Source of the DNA: Neiella litorisoli
GTDB taxonomy: Bacteria; Pseudomonadota; Gammaproteobacteria; Enterobacterales; Neiellaceae
Reading direction: 5' to 3'
Length of the DNA stretch: 64,000 nt
Assembly (NCBI RefSeq): GCF_014773395.1
Contig: NZ_JACXAF010000027.1
Coordinates: forward strand, 1-64,000
Under the pieces are notes generated by a model. That model was not told the origin of the DNA, made no database searches, and saw only the letters and a list, made by a program, of their open reading frames with translations. Shown piece after piece: positions 1 through 8,607 of the stretch. Numbering within the stretch: the first letter of the stretch is position 1; each line of letters starts with the position of its first letter. A program made the translations under genes and the position numbers.

Positions 1-108
1 TTAAGGTCTCTAAAGGGTCGTCGAAGACTACGACGTTGATAGGCAGGGTGTGGAAGCGCTGTGAGGCGTTAAGCTAACCTGTACTAATTGCCCGTGCGGC
101 TTAACCAT
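1..108 (+). rRNA. 23S rRNA, 3' end (partial)
   Basis: The first ~108 bases match the conserved 3' end of gammaproteobacterial 23S rRNA, including the stretch around GCTAACCTGTACTAATTG and a final GGCTTAACC. The 5' part lies outside the window. The end is placed by analogy with the E. coli 23S terminus. Confidence 0.93.
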
Positions 109-241
109 ACAACGCCCGAGCGGTTTTGTATAAATAAGCTCTGACAGCTACATGCTGGTCATTAGAGTGACAATCAAATTTTTGCCTTAGAGCGAGCAGC
201 CTTGAGCTTGTCGCTTTAACGGGTTTCCGAGTTACCTTTTT

Positions 242-361
242 CGCTTGGCGGCCATAGCGTTGTGGACCCACCTGATCCCATTCCGAACTCAGACGTGAAA
301 CGCAACTGCGCCGATGGTAGTGTGGGGCTTCCCCATGTGAGAGTAGGTCACCGCCAGGCAC
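242..361 (+). rRNA. 5S rRNA
   Basis: About 120 bases with the 5S hallmarks CCCACCTGATCCCATTCCGAA, GATGGTAGTGTGGGG and GAGAGTAGGTCACCGCCAGGC. The two ends (GCTTGGCGG and CCGCCAGGC) pair as helix I. The 23S-5S spacer (109-241) holds no tRNA. Short ORFs called across it are artefacts. Confidence 0.95.
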
Positions 362-376
362 CTAATATACGAAGAA

Positions 377-404
377 CCCCAGTCCGTATGGACTGGGGTT
401 TTTT
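377..404 (+). terminator. rRNA operon intrinsic terminator
   Basis: Perfect 9-bp stem CCCCAGTCC / GGACTGGGG with loop GTAT followed by T6, 15 bases after 5S. Two further hairpins follow directly: 406-427 (TTTGGTGC / GCACCAAA) and 425-441 (AAATCCC / GGGATTT). They may back up termination but lack T-tracts. Confidence 0.92.
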
Positions 405-600
405 GTTTGGTGCGTCGATGCACCAAATCCCTTCGGGATTTCTCCCTGATTCATTCCAAATGAGTCGGTGCTGAATGTTGATTGGTATTGCCAAATTGTC
501 AGACCTTAATCTCAAATTGGTCACATCTGGCTTTTTTGAATAATTCAGCTGCGTTATAAAGACAGCAGATTCATTTTCCTTAACGTTAAACGGCAATCAT

Positions 601-1482
601 ATGGGTATGGCTAAAGTCACTTATCGCATGTTCCTACTGTGCTTGATGATGCTAATGCATCCTCCTATTGCCGCTGATTCGATTATGCTGTATTCACCTT
701 CGTGGAGCAGTAAAAACACCCTCTACAAGCACGAAGTGGTAACCAAAGCGCTTGATTTAACGAAACAAGAATATGGCTCCTATACCACCAAAATTACTGA
801 CATTGACATCAAACCGAAACGGATTATCGCACTGATGCAAACCGGTAAGCTCGTTAACGTGGCAGTGTTTGCTGCTAACGAGATGTGGGATAAAAGCGCG
901 TTACCTATTCGCATCCCGATTCGTGGTGGCATGCTCAGTTATCGCTTGTTATTGGTAAATAAAAACGACTTAGACAAATTTTCCCAAGTGACTAGTGCTG
1001 AGCAGTTAAAAGCGCTGAGACCGGGTGTTGTCAATGACTGGTCAACGACTGGCGTGCTTGAACGAGGCGGATTCGATGTCGTGCAATCGCAGCATTTTGA
1101 GGGGTTGTTTTCGATGCTATCAAGTGGCCGAATTGAGTACATTCCTAGGGGTGTTTACGAAATCTATACGGAATTAGAGAATCGCCGACAAAAATATCCT
1201 GACGTGGTGATTGAGCCAACGCTCGCCATTCGAATTCCAATGGTGACTTACGTTTATGTCGCTCCTCAGGAGCGACGTTTGGCGCAGCGCATTGAAAAGG
1301 GGTTGGCTAAAATGGTCCAAAATGGCGAATTGCGGCGGATTTTTAACAAATACTATCAGCAAGAATTTCAACTGGCCCAATTACATAATCGGCGAATCAT
1401 TGAAATCGAATCGGATTATTATATGCAGCTCAACGGTATGGAAAGTAATTTGATTTGGCCGTTGGGGGACGTGCAGCATTAA
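601..1482 (+). CDS. Periplasmic solute-binding-like protein (type 2 fold), orphan
   Basis: 293 aa. A hydrophobic N-terminus ending PPIAADS looks like a Sec signal peptide of about 25 residues. The rest resembles the amino-acid-type extracellular solute-binding fold (SBP_bac_3-like), with conserved RIPIRGGMLSYRLL near residue 105 and a GLFSMLSSGRIEYIPRG segment where the hinge and ligand loop are expected. No permease or ATPase lies nearby, so it may be an orphan binding protein or a sensor input. A paralogue sits at 16207-17133 with matching RIP..KGML and SLFHMLEGGRFDYFPR blocks. No strong Shine-Dalgarno precedes ATG 601; ATG 607 or 628 are possible starts. Ligand unknown. Confidence 0.8.
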   Translation: MGMAKVTYRMFLLCLMMLMHPPIAADSIMLYSPSWSSKNTLYKHEVVTKALDLTKQEYGSYTTKITDIDIKPKRIIALMQTGKLVNVAVFAANEMWDKSALPIRIPIRGGMLSYRLLLVNKNDLDKFSQVTSAEQLKALRPGVVNDWSTTGVLERGGFDVVQSQHFEGLFSMLSSGRIEYIPRGVYEIYTELENRRQKYPDVVIEPTLAIRIPMVTYVYVAPQERRLAQRIEKGLAKMVQNGELRRIFNKYYQQEFQLAQLHNRRIIEIESDYYMQLNGMESNLIWPLGDVQH

Positions 1483-1638
1483 ACTTTTCATTGTCATGGA
1501 CAAAGCTACCAATTTGTCGCCTTTAAGACACTCATTTAACCATCACTATCGGCCTTAACTGTAATAAGATCAACTAATTAAAACTTGGTGTTAGCTTTGC
1601 AAAAGGTTTTGTTTTTAAACCTCAAAAGGAATAACACG

Positions 1639-2007
1639 ATGGCATTTGTTTACTTTACTTCCCCAACAATGCGGAAAAATAAAAAGGTTGAAGCGATCGC
1701 TGGAAAGCGCAACGCCATTCTAGGCTTGGCCGAAGAGAATGGCATAAAGATCCCCTGTGAATGCCGCGACGGTGAATGTGGTTCTTGCCTAATCAAAGTC
1801 ACTCACCTTGATGGCGACCGGATTAAAGCCGTGATGCTGACGGACAAAGAACGCTCGGTACTTAAGTCGATAGGTAAACTACCTGATTTCGAGGCAGAGC
1901 GTGCATCGGTGGAAGATATCCCACCAACCTACCGCTTAGCTTGTCAGGCAATTGTTACTGACGAGGACTTGCTGGTTGAGTTTACCGGAGAGCCGGGCGG
2001 AGCTTAG
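1639..2007 (+). CDS. 2Fe-2S ferredoxin, Shethna protein II (FeSII)-like
   Basis: 122 aa from ATG 1639, preceded by AAAAGGA; an in-frame upstream start at 1585 is unlikely. It is a plant-type 2Fe-2S ferredoxin: the cluster loop C-x4-C-x2-C is within CRDGECGSC near residues 40-48, and the fourth ligand is in RLACQ near residue 100. Length, the opening beta-strand and [10 protein letters not shown] at the C-terminus resemble, from memory, the Azotobacter Shethna protein II. That protein complexes with nitrogenase and protects it from oxygen. No nif genes occur in this window, so the role here is open: nitrogenase protection elsewhere in the genome, or another redox task. Confidence 0.87.
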   Translation: MAFVYFTSPTMRKNKKVEAIAGKRNAILGLAEENGIKIPCECRDGECGSCLIKVTHLDGDRIKAVMLTDKERSVLKSIGKLPDFEAERASVEDIPPTYRLACQAIVTDEDLLVEFTGEPGGA

Positions 2008-2018
2008 GATTTGAAGCA

Positions 2019-2041
2019 AGGCGCTGGCGAGCCAGCGCTTT
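2019..2041. terminator. Hairpin between convergent genes
   Basis: Stem GCGCTGGC / GCCAGCGC (2021-2028 and 2031-2038) with a 2-base turn, between the ferredoxin stop and the stop of the minus-strand gene at 2045. The T-tract is poor, so termination is probable rather than certain. Confidence 0.5.
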
Positions 2042-2044
2042 GGC

Positions 2045-2752
2045 TTAAAAGCGGACCTCTAAATTAATCCCGTTATAGGTTGGGGTAATGCGCCATTGGT
2101 AAGCGGTTTGTTGGCCGGAAAATTTATTCTGGTAGTCTTGCCAGTATTGTTGCGGGGCCGATGGTTGGCTCCATATTGCAGCCTCGCCAATCGCGATACC
2201 GAGTGCAGCTGATCCTAACGCATCGTCGCTATCACCAAATGCTGCAATTGCAGCAGCGCCCAATAAGTTGACACCTACGGTCATCAAGTGTGGCTTCCAA
2301 GTGTGGCGTTCATTCGCCCGCCAAGCGCTATGACGCATCAATTGTTCTGCTTCTTTTAATCGCGCGATCTTTTGTGCTCTGCTCGTTGCAGGCATTTGTC
2401 GGTAATCATCCATGCCAGTGACGACGGGTAGCGGCTTAAACAGCATTAAAGCTAAACCACCTGCCGACTTGACGGCGCCGACCCATTGCTTGGTGGAGTC
2501 GTCACTATCACTTTCGTCGGCCGCTTTGGCTGCTTGGGCGATGGCTGAAACCGCATAAAATCCGGTCCAGCCATATTGCCAGTAGGTTGAGGGTGATTCG
2601 ATTGCATCTAACTTACTATTTAAAAATGACAATCGTTGGTCGATTTCCTGATCGCTGAGTAAATCGTAATCGGTTGCATGGGCCGTCGTGGCGGTGATCA
2701 ATACGCCTACGGCTAGCGTTGCCCTGAGCGCTCGTTGCAAAAAAGCGTGCAT
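2045..2752 (-). CDS. Exported protein of unknown function
   Basis: 235 aa when started at ATG 2752, which has AGGAC upstream. A longer in-frame ORF (to 2848) adds 32 residues ahead of a clean signal peptide and is not preferred. The N-terminus MHAFLQRALRATLAVGVL..ATTAHA is a Sec signal with an AxA cleavage site. The mature part has a Glu/Asp-rich start and two Ala/Gly-rich hydrophobic stretches (GGLALMLFKPLPVV and NLLGAAAIAAFG). It ends LEVRF, with the aromatic last residue seen in outer-membrane proteins, though it is too short and helical to call a barrel. Convergent with the ferredoxin gene. No family recognised. Confidence 0.72.
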   Translation of the reverse strand: MHAFLQRALRATLAVGVLITATTAHATDYDLLSDQEIDQRLSFLNSKLDAIESPSTYWQYGWTGFYAVSAIAQAAKAADESDSDDSTKQWVGAVKSAGGLALMLFKPLPVVTGMDDYRQMPATSRAQKIARLKEAEQLMRHSAWRANERHTWKPHLMTVGVNLLGAAAIAAFGDSDDALGSAALGIAIGEAAIWSQPSAPQQYWQDYQNKFSGQQTAYQWRITPTYNGINLEVRF

Positions 2753-3282
2753 GTTTGGATGTCCTATTCCCAGAAAAGATCTGACGTGGTTATCAATCTG
2801 TTTATCAGTTATTAACGTTAGCATACAATTCATTACACACCATGCCACTAGAGCCTGTTGCTCTTTGCTGTGTGTTTTTGCAGCAATTTATTGGTGATTT
2901 AGGCAAGGAAGAGATTATGAAGTTGACTGGCCGTCAATGAGTAATCGCTGACGCGGAATAAATTGCCAATAAACGCTGCCCGAAGGGTTCGTCAAAATGC
3001 TCATTTCGCTACGTCACTCGCTATTTGTATAGATTGCTATACGGCATAGCTCGTTTCTTGCTCAAAAGAGCATTTTGAACGAACAAAATTCATACACCAA
3101 AGATCAACAGGCTCTAATCGCCTGAGTTGATTAATAAATGAACTTGGTCAAGCGGTCACAGAATCAACGGATAATTAGGGTATGATGTGTCGGCTACAAC
3201 GAATTTAAGAATTATCGCGATACACCGATATAACCAAATAGATAACAGGTGATCGCAGGGTGAACTGTGCTCAAGGATTTTT
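2753..3282. other. Gene-free stretch with a long inverted repeat
   Basis: No convincing gene. It contains the structured element at 2987-3084 (separate entry) and the 5' region of the export gene at 3283. TATGAT at 3181-3186 could be a -10 box but has no good -35. Confidence 0.5.
2987..3084. repeat. Long imperfect inverted repeat / stem-loop element
   Basis: Outer arms GTTCGTCAAAATGCTC (2987-3002) and GAGCATTTTGAACGAAC (3068-3084) are complementary apart from one extra base. Inside, GTATAG-ATTG-CTATAC forms a perfect inner hairpin flanked by further pairing (CTATTT versus GGCATAG). The ~98-bp unit can fold into one long stem, like a small palindromic interspersed element or MITE. No second copy was found in this window. 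Confidence 0.6.
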
Positions 3283-3840
3283 TTGATTAATCGTGCTGCT
3301 AACAAACAATTCGGCTGTCAATGGCTGAGCTTAGTGATGCTTATGTTGTTACAGATCAGTGGTTATGCTGCTGAATCTGATGATGAGTATTTGCTGGGGC
3401 CTGGCGATCGGCTGAATGTGCATGTCTACAACGAACCGGATCTAAGCGTCGAAACCGAAATCGACCGCGCCGGCTTCTTGAGCTTTCCTTTCCTTGAACA
3501 AGTCCTTGCCCAAGGCCTGACCACCCGCCAACTTGAAACCACTATTGAAAATGGCTTGCGCGGTGACTATTTAATAGAACCTCATGTGCAAGTGTCGGTG
3601 ACACGTTACCGGCCGTTTTTCATTCATGGCCAAGTTAATGCGCCAGGAGGTTACCCTTATCAGCCAGGCTTAACCGTTGATATGGCTATCGCCTTAGCCG
3701 GCGGCTTGAAAGAGCGGGCATCGAAGTCAAGTTGGTCAATCCGGCGGGCGCGAGAAGCACACCAAACTGAGTATGATGCTGAGCGTGACACTGCGGTCAT
3801 GGCGGGTGACATTATCGAAATTTCCGAGAGCTTTTTTTAG
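3283..3840 (+). CDS. Polysaccharide export protein (Wza/OMA family), short form
   Basis: 185 aa. It begins with TTG 3283, which has AAGGA five bases upstream; the next ATG lies inside the signal peptide. After the signal (ending GYAAESD) come the Poly_export motif LGPGDRLNVHVYNEPDLS (residues ~38-55) and one SLBB-type beta-grasp with FFIHGQVNAPGGYPY (~110-125). There is no lipobox cysteine and no C-terminal barrel helix, so it is a minimal periplasmic or OM export component compared with ~380-aa Wza. It lies 9 bp before the Wzc-like gene and presumably forms one transcript with it. No glycosyltransferase or flippase gene is nearby. Confidence 0.85.
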   Translation: MINRAANKQFGCQWLSLVMLMLLQISGYAAESDDEYLLGPGDRLNVHVYNEPDLSVETEIDRAGFLSFPFLEQVLAQGLTTRQLETTIENGLRGDYLIEPHVQVSVTRYRPFFIHGQVNAPGGYPYQPGLTVDMAIALAGGLKERASKSSWSIRRAREAHQTEYDAERDTAVMAGDIIEISESFF

Positions 3841-3849
3841 CCATCAGCG

Positions 3850-6030
3850 ATGACACCATATTCTTCGCCAACTAACCCAGACAAAGACAACGAGTTGTTA
3901 TTCGACTTCGTTACCTTGCTGTGGAATAAGCGCATGGTGATCATCGCGGTGGTCGCCGTTTTTGCGCTGATGGCGGTGTTATACGTGAAGTCACTCGGCC
4001 TGATGTATCGGGCCAGCGCCAATGTTCAGATTGGTGGTCAGCAGTCCAATGTGGTCGCCATTGAGCAGCTTTATGTGCTTGATGAGCGCAGTTCGTCTCA
4101 CATGAGTACGCAGGTAGAATTGCTCAAGTCGCGAGCGATTGCACGGAAGGTTGTGGCGCAGATGTCGCTACAAACTCACCCTGAATTTACCTACCGGCAG
4201 CCGAGCGTGTATCAATATTGGCATGCTTATTTCTTTGGTAAAGAGGCGCTCATGCCGAAGTTGCGGCGCGAAATGTCAGAGCAGCGCGCCGAAGATGAAT
4301 TCCGTAGCCGATTATCAGTGACGCCGGTACGAGATAGCGAAATTATCAAGATCAGCTTTGATGCTTATGATCCAAAATTAGCGGCAGGCGTGGCCAATGC
4401 CGTGGTTGCGGCATACATTGATTATCATCGCGACTCCAGAAGCCAGGTTACTGAGCAAACCAGCCAATGGCTGCTTGAGCAGCTAGAAGAACAACGGGCT
4501 AATTTGTTGCAAGCGGAGCAAGAGTTATCTGAGTTTCGTCAGCGCGAAGACTTGATTGATATATCAGGCATTCTGGGGATTGTCAGCCAGGAGCTGAATC
4601 TGACCTCGTCGCAAATCATCGATGCCCGCAAACGACTCGAAGAAGTCCGTGTTTTAAAAGAGCTAGTGGCCAGTTATGGCCAGCAAGATGTCATGGCCTT
4701 GCTATCGGTTGAGGAAGTTCGCGAGCACCCTTCCATTAAAGGGATGCGTGACAAACGTCTTGAGCTTCGCTTGCGTGAATCAGAATTGGCCAAACGTTAC
4801 GGCCCCAAGCATCCCAAACGGACGGCATTAAGCGCCGAACAACGAGCGGTTGATGACAATTTAAAAGAGCTGTTAACGCAGGTTTCGGCAACCATTGGCA
4901 ATGAGTTCCAAGGCGCCAAGCTGCGGGTGCAAGGGTTGGAGCAAGCGTTTCAGCGCACCAAACAGACCTATCAGCGCCTAAGTAAAGTGCAAGCCACGTT
5001 TACTCAGCTGCAGCGCGATGTGGAAACACACCAGAAGCTTTACGATACCTTTCTGACTCGCTTTGAAGAAACCAAAGCGACCGATGACTTGGAGCATAAT
5101 TTTGCTCGTTTGATTGATCCTGCCGTGGTGCCGCTGTACCCGTTTAAGCCACGTAAGCTGATGATCTTGATGGTGGCGACCATCCTTGGTGGTTTGGTTG
5201 GGGCGCTCATCGTTTTAGTCAAAAGTCTGCTGGTTGGTGCGATTAGCAAGGGCACTCAAGTTGAAGCCTCGTTGGGGTTGGATGTACTGATCGAACTACC
5301 TGTGGTCAAGCTGAAAAAGCGCTCACCGGTTAAAGCGTTGTCGGAAGATCTGCACTTTTCTGAAGCGATCCATGGTTTGCGTACTCGCTTGCAACTAAGC
5401 GGTGGCCGCAATCAATTGGCAGCGATCACTTCAACGGCTGAAGGCGAAGGCAAATCCTCAGTGGCGATTCAATTGGCGATTTCGTGTGGTGAGATTGAAA
5501 AAGTCTTGCTGATTGATGCCGATATGCGGCGCCCATCGATCAATACCATGCTCGATTTAGATCCGACCATGCCTGGCCTTAGCAATGTGTTGTCGCGCTC
5601 TCATAAAGTTGGCGCTTGCATTCATCGCTCACAAGAATTAGGAATCGATATTCTGCCTGCTGGAGCGACCACTAGCGACCCTTTGAACTATTTGTCGTCC
5701 AACAAATTCAAAGTGCTAATCGCCGGATTAAGAGAGCATTACGATCGAATTATTATTGAGACAGGGCCGATTCAAGCGGTGAGTGATGCCCAAGTGGTAT
5801 CGACGGTGGCCGATAAATTACTCTATGTGGTGAAGGCTGAGCAAACGTCGCGGGCTGATGTGAAAGATGGTCTTGATCGGTTGCGTAAAGTCAATGCGCC
5901 AATCTTGGGGATTGTCTTGAATCAGGTTTCAGGGCGGCGCCATAGTGGCAGCAAACGCAGTTACCAAAGCGAGGCGGCAACCAACTTGGTTGAGTTATCT
6001 CAGGCTCGTGCCAGCCGCCATCGAGCCTGA
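3850..6030 (+). CDS. Polysaccharide chain-length / tyrosine-kinase-like protein (Wzc/GumC type)
   Basis: 726 aa inner-membrane protein. TM1 is near residues 29-48, followed by a Wzz domain, a long coiled coil (~200-420) rich in Glu/Gln/Arg, the PxxP-containing TM2 region (PLYPFKPRK, then a hydrophobic helix ~433-455), and a cytoplasmic BY-kinase-like domain. Walker A is STAEGEGKSS (~527-536) and Walker A' is LLIDADMRRPS. The Walker B strand reads IIIETGP, with Glu where the family has Asp and GP where it has PP. The C-tail contains a single Tyr instead of a Tyr cluster. Kinase activity is therefore doubtful; a PCP-type chain-length role is likelier. Partner: the export protein just upstream. 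Confidence 0.88.
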   Translation: MTPYSSPTNPDKDNELLFDFVTLLWNKRMVIIAVVAVFALMAVLYVKSLGLMYRASANVQIGGQQSNVVAIEQLYVLDERSSSHMSTQVELLKSRAIARKVVAQMSLQTHPEFTYRQPSVYQYWHAYFFGKEALMPKLRREMSEQRAEDEFRSRLSVTPVRDSEIIKISFDAYDPKLAAGVANAVVAAYIDYHRDSRSQVTEQTSQWLLEQLEEQRANLLQAEQELSEFRQREDLIDISGILGIVSQELNLTSSQIIDARKRLEEVRVLKELVASYGQQDVMALLSVEEVREHPSIKGMRDKRLELRLRESELAKRYGPKHPKRTALSAEQRAVDDNLKELLTQVSATIGNEFQGAKLRVQGLEQAFQRTKQTYQRLSKVQATFTQLQRDVETHQKLYDTFLTRFEETKATDDLEHNFARLIDPAVVPLYPFKPRKLMILMVATILGGLVGALIVLVKSLLVGAISKGTQVEASLGLDVLIELPVVKLKKRSPVKALSEDLHFSEAIHGLRTRLQLSGGRNQLAAITSTAEGEGKSSVAIQLAISCGEIEKVLLIDADMRRPSINTMLDLDPTMPGLSNVLSRSHKVGACIHRSQELGIDILPAGATTSDPLNYLSSNKFKVLIAGLREHYDRIIIETGPIQAVSDAQVVSTVADKLLYVVKAEQTSRADVKDGLDRLRKVNAPILGIVLNQVSGRRHSGSKRSYQSEAATNLVELSQARASRHRA

Positions 6031-6042
6031 CAGTTTGTTGGC

Positions 6043-6273
6043 TTAGCGCCTAAGGTCGATGTCGGGACAAGTGTTAAGTTGGCCAGCTTCATCGATTGTG
6101 GCGAACGACTGGCCGCTACTACAAATTGCCACTTTACCGCCACTGGTTGAGCGAATGAACAGCAATCCATAGCCTGACGCGGCGATTTCACTAAAAGCAG
6201 ATCGCTGTGCAACGTTCAGTCGATCTAAAGACACTTGCTGCGCAGCAAAGCGACGTTCAATAGTCGTGGTCAT
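6043..6273 (-). CDS. Small hypothetical protein
   Basis: 76 aa. Start chosen at ATG 6273 because GGAGGG sits six bases upstream on the minus strand; the longer form to 6306 lacks this. The sequence begins MTTTIERRFAAQQVSLDRLN, has a hydrophobic core (GYGLLFIRS) and two Cys (AICSSG and NTCPDID). No signal peptide and no family recognised. Convergent with the Wzc-like gene, 12 bp apart. Confidence 0.55.
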   Translation of the reverse strand: MTTTIERRFAAQQVSLDRLNVAQRSAFSEIAASGYGLLFIRSTSGGKVAICSSGQSFATIDEAGQLNTCPDIDLRR

Positions 6274-6451
6274 GTTGCCCTCCATCAACAAATCAGCTTT
6301 CCTCAATCTCCGGCTTAGGTCTGGCCGTAATCCGGTGGCGAATCTTTAGAATTATCAAAATACCCCGCGCAATTAAAGCCAGTTGTGTAAAAATTAGACA
6401 TGAGTCGAACAAGGTGGTTCGCTTCGTTTAAAACTTCAAGGAACGAAATAT

Positions 6452-6724
6452 ATGACTAATCCATTTAAAATTTGCCTGATTGTCGTTTTGATTTGCTGGC
6501 CCAATGCTGCGCTATTGGCCGCTTCAAAGCCTTATCCAACGACATCATCGATGGACCGAAAATGCCTCTATCTGGCTAAGCAAATGAATCGGACCATTAA
6601 AAAACTGAAAAAAGATCCGATTGATAAGCGCCAGTTGCAAGCCGATTTACACGACTATCAATTGGAATGGAAAGAACATCGGTGTGACGATGGCGGCAAA
6701 GCGGAGACAGCAAGCCGTTCGTAA
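6452..6724 (+). CDS. Small exported protein of unknown function
   Basis: 90 aa with AAGGA nine bases before ATG. A 24-residue signal peptide (FKICLIVVLICWPNAALLAASK) precedes a short, basic, helical mature part with two Cys (RKCLYL and HRCDD) that could form a disulphide. Followed by an intrinsic terminator, so probably monocistronic. No family recognised. Confidence 0.62.
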   Translation: MTNPFKICLIVVLICWPNAALLAASKPYPTTSSMDRKCLYLAKQMNRTIKKLKKDPIDKRQLQADLHDYQLEWKEHRCDDGGKAETASRS

Positions 6725-6728
6725 ATGC

Positions 6729-6756
6729 AATCAAGCCCGCCGAGGCGGGCTTGATT
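6729..6756. terminator. Intrinsic terminator between convergent genes
   Basis: Perfect 13-bp stem AATCAAGCCCGCC / GGCGGGCTTGATT with a 2-base loop. It serves the small exported gene and probably, in the other direction, the PTS operon ending at 6765. Confidence 0.75.
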
Positions 6757-6764
6757 CTGTTGGT

Positions 6765-8561
6765 TTATTCTTCTCTTAGTTTATTGATGGCGGCTTCATA
6801 AGCTTCTGCGTATTCACCGACCAAAATATGGTAGAGGTTATCCTGCACCTTCATGGTTGCCTGAGATAACGGCAACTCAATGGTGTCAGGATCGACTTCG
6901 ACCGGCTCATGTAATAGCAATCGAATACGACTGGTTGCACACCGAGTTACTTTCTTAATGTTTTCTACGCCACCAAAGGTCGCGACGCAAACCGATACCG
7001 CCGCCTCAACGTCCGCGGTTACCTCCGCTGGCGCCGTGTCTGTTGTCGCCTCAGGTGTTGCTGTTACTGGCGCGACCGGCTCTGTTCCTCCACCTTTTTT
7101 TAGGAAGATGTCCATCGCCGTTTTTAGATTTTCGGACTGAGTACCGAATATAGCCTGCATGCCGTTACCGACCTGCACAACGCCAGCAGCCCCCATTGCT
7201 TTCAATTTAGGCTGATCGACTTTGGCTGGGTCATTGACGCCAATTCTGAGTCGGGTGATACAAGCATCAAGGCTAACGATATTGCCCGCACCGCCAAACG
7301 CGACGACTAAATCTCGAGCCATTTCATCTTCATCGCCATCACTGGCGCTGGCCAGCAAGGCGTCGGACTCATCTTCACGTCCTGGCGTTTTCAAATCGAA
7401 CTTAGTGATCACAAAACGGAATACGCTGTAATAAACCACCGCATAGATGGCACCGATAACAGGGAACAGCAGGAAGTTCTGCGAATTCCCCGACAGTACG
7501 ATGAAGTCAATAAAACCATGGGAGAATGAGGTGCCATGGACCATTCCCAAGCTGTTAGTGACAAAGAATGCGGTGCCCGCAAGAATGGCGTGGAGCGCAT
7601 ACAGCACTGGCGCAACAAACAAGAACGAGAACTCGATAGGTTCTGTAATACCGGTTAGGAAGGATGTGAGGGCCGCCGAAACCATAATGCCGCCAACTTT
7701 GGCTTTATTTTCGGGTTTGGCGCAATGCCAAATGGCAATCGCCGCAGCAGGTAAACCATACATCTTAAACATATAGCCACCAGCAAGTTGGCCGAAATGA
7801 TTGGTAGCAGCAGCACGGCTAGCCTGATCCGCTTCGAGATAACAAGTCAGTACGCCGGTTCGTGCTTCACCAGCAAGGTTGGTACAAGATCCTGCTTCAA
7901 AGAAGAATGGCACGTTCCAGACATGGTGAAGGCCGAATGGGATCAACGAGCGCTCAACAACGCCGTAAATGCTAAAGGCCAAGGCTGGCGACTGCTCTGC
8001 AGCCCAGTGGGAGAACGCGTTAATCACGCCACCAATTGGCGGCCAGATGAACACCAGAATAATGCCTAAAAAGATTGCCGCAAAAGCCGTGATAATCGGA
8101 ACCGCTCGTTTACCGGCGAAAAAGCCGAGATAAGCGGGTAGTTGAATGCGATAAAAACGGTTGAATACCGCCGCCGCGACACCACCGATTAAGATACCGC
8201 CAAACACCCCTGTTTCGATCGACTGCAAGCCCATGATGGATTTGGTTTCAACGCCCATCGAGTTGGCGACCACGCCCATGGTCGCGAGTAACACAGCATA
8301 GCCAACGGTTGCCGCTAATGCCGAAACACCATCGTTTTCGGTAAAGCCTAAAGCCACACCAATGGCGAAAATCAAAGCGAGGTTGCCAAAAATAGCACCA
8401 CCTGATGCCGCCATCACCTGTGACAGTATGTCCGGCAGCCAGGGCAGATTGGCGGCGCCGATGCCTAGCAGCAAACCTGCCACGGGTAACACTGATACCG
8501 GCAGCATCAATGATTTACCCACTTTCTGTAATGCCCCGAAGGCATTGGTAAATGCACTCAT
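6765..8561 (-). CDS. PTS EIICB, PtsG-like, with a second EIIB-like domain (copy 1)
   Basis: 598 aa. ATG 8561 follows AAGGA. Imports and phosphorylates a hexose (glucose or GlcNAc family). Residues 1-~390 are EIIC, very close to PtsG ([39 protein letters not shown]). After the LKTPGRED linker comes EIIB with phosphorylatable Cys434 in [10 protein letters not shown] ~40-residue Pro/Ala/Thr linker then leads to a second EIIB-like domain with Cys541 in RCATSRIR. Ordinary PtsG is ~480 aa, so the extra domain is unusual. An A7 run (7095-7101) lies in phase at the start of the linker. Last gene of the tandem PTS array; 46 bp after the EIIA-HPr-EI gene. Substrate inferred only from similarity. Confidence 0.93.
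   Translation of the reverse strand: MSAFTNAFGALQKVGKSLMLPVSVLPVAGLLLGIGAANLPWLPDILSQVMAASGGAIFGNLALIFAIGVALGFTENDGVSALAATVGYAVLLATMGVVANSMGVETKSIMGLQSIETGVFGGILIGGVAAAVFNRFYRIQLPAYLGFFAGKRAVPIITAFAAIFLGIILVFIWPPIGGVINAFSHWAAEQSPALAFSIYGVVERSLIPFGLHHVWNVPFFFEAGSCTNLAGEARTGVLTCYLEADQASRAAATNHFGQLAGGYMFKMYGLPAAAIAIWHCAKPENKAKVGGIMVSAALTSFLTGITEPIEFSFLFVAPVLYALHAILAGTAFFVTNSLGMVHGTSFSHGFIDFIVLSGNSQNFLLFPVIGAIYAVVYYSVFRFVITKFDLKTPGREDESDALLASASDGDEDEMARDLVVAFGGAGNIVSLDACITRLRIGVNDPAKVDQPKLKAMGAAGVVQVGNGMQAIFGTQSENLKTAMDIFLKKGGGTEPVAPVTATPEATTDTAPAEVTADVEAAVSVCVATFGGVENIKKVTRCATSRIRLLLHEPVEVDPDTIELPLSQATMKVQDNLYHILVGEYAEAYEAAINKLREE
7095..7101 (-). other. Slippery A_AAA_AAA heptamer in ptsG-like copy 1
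   Basis: On the minus strand the zero frame reads CTA AAA AAA GGT. A -1 slip would decode 14 foreign codons and stop at TGA (7051-7053), giving a ~503-aa protein without the second EIIB-like domain. Functional use is inferred only. Confidence 0.35.
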
Positions 8562-8607
8562 GTTTAGTTCCTTAATTATCGTTTTAAACCGACTTTTAAT
8601 TTAGTTG

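Noticed and set aside
109-241. Possible tRNA in the 23S-5S spacer
   Set aside because: No cloverleaf, no TTC-loop or CCA-adjacent stem; ordinary spacer.
101-596. Short ORFs on both strands across the 23S-5S spacer, 5S and terminator
   Set aside because: They overlap rRNA and its terminator and have no family features.
7447-7776. 109-aa plus-strand ORF inside the PTS permease gene
   Set aside because: Antisense shadow of a strongly conserved EIIC domain; no ribosome site.
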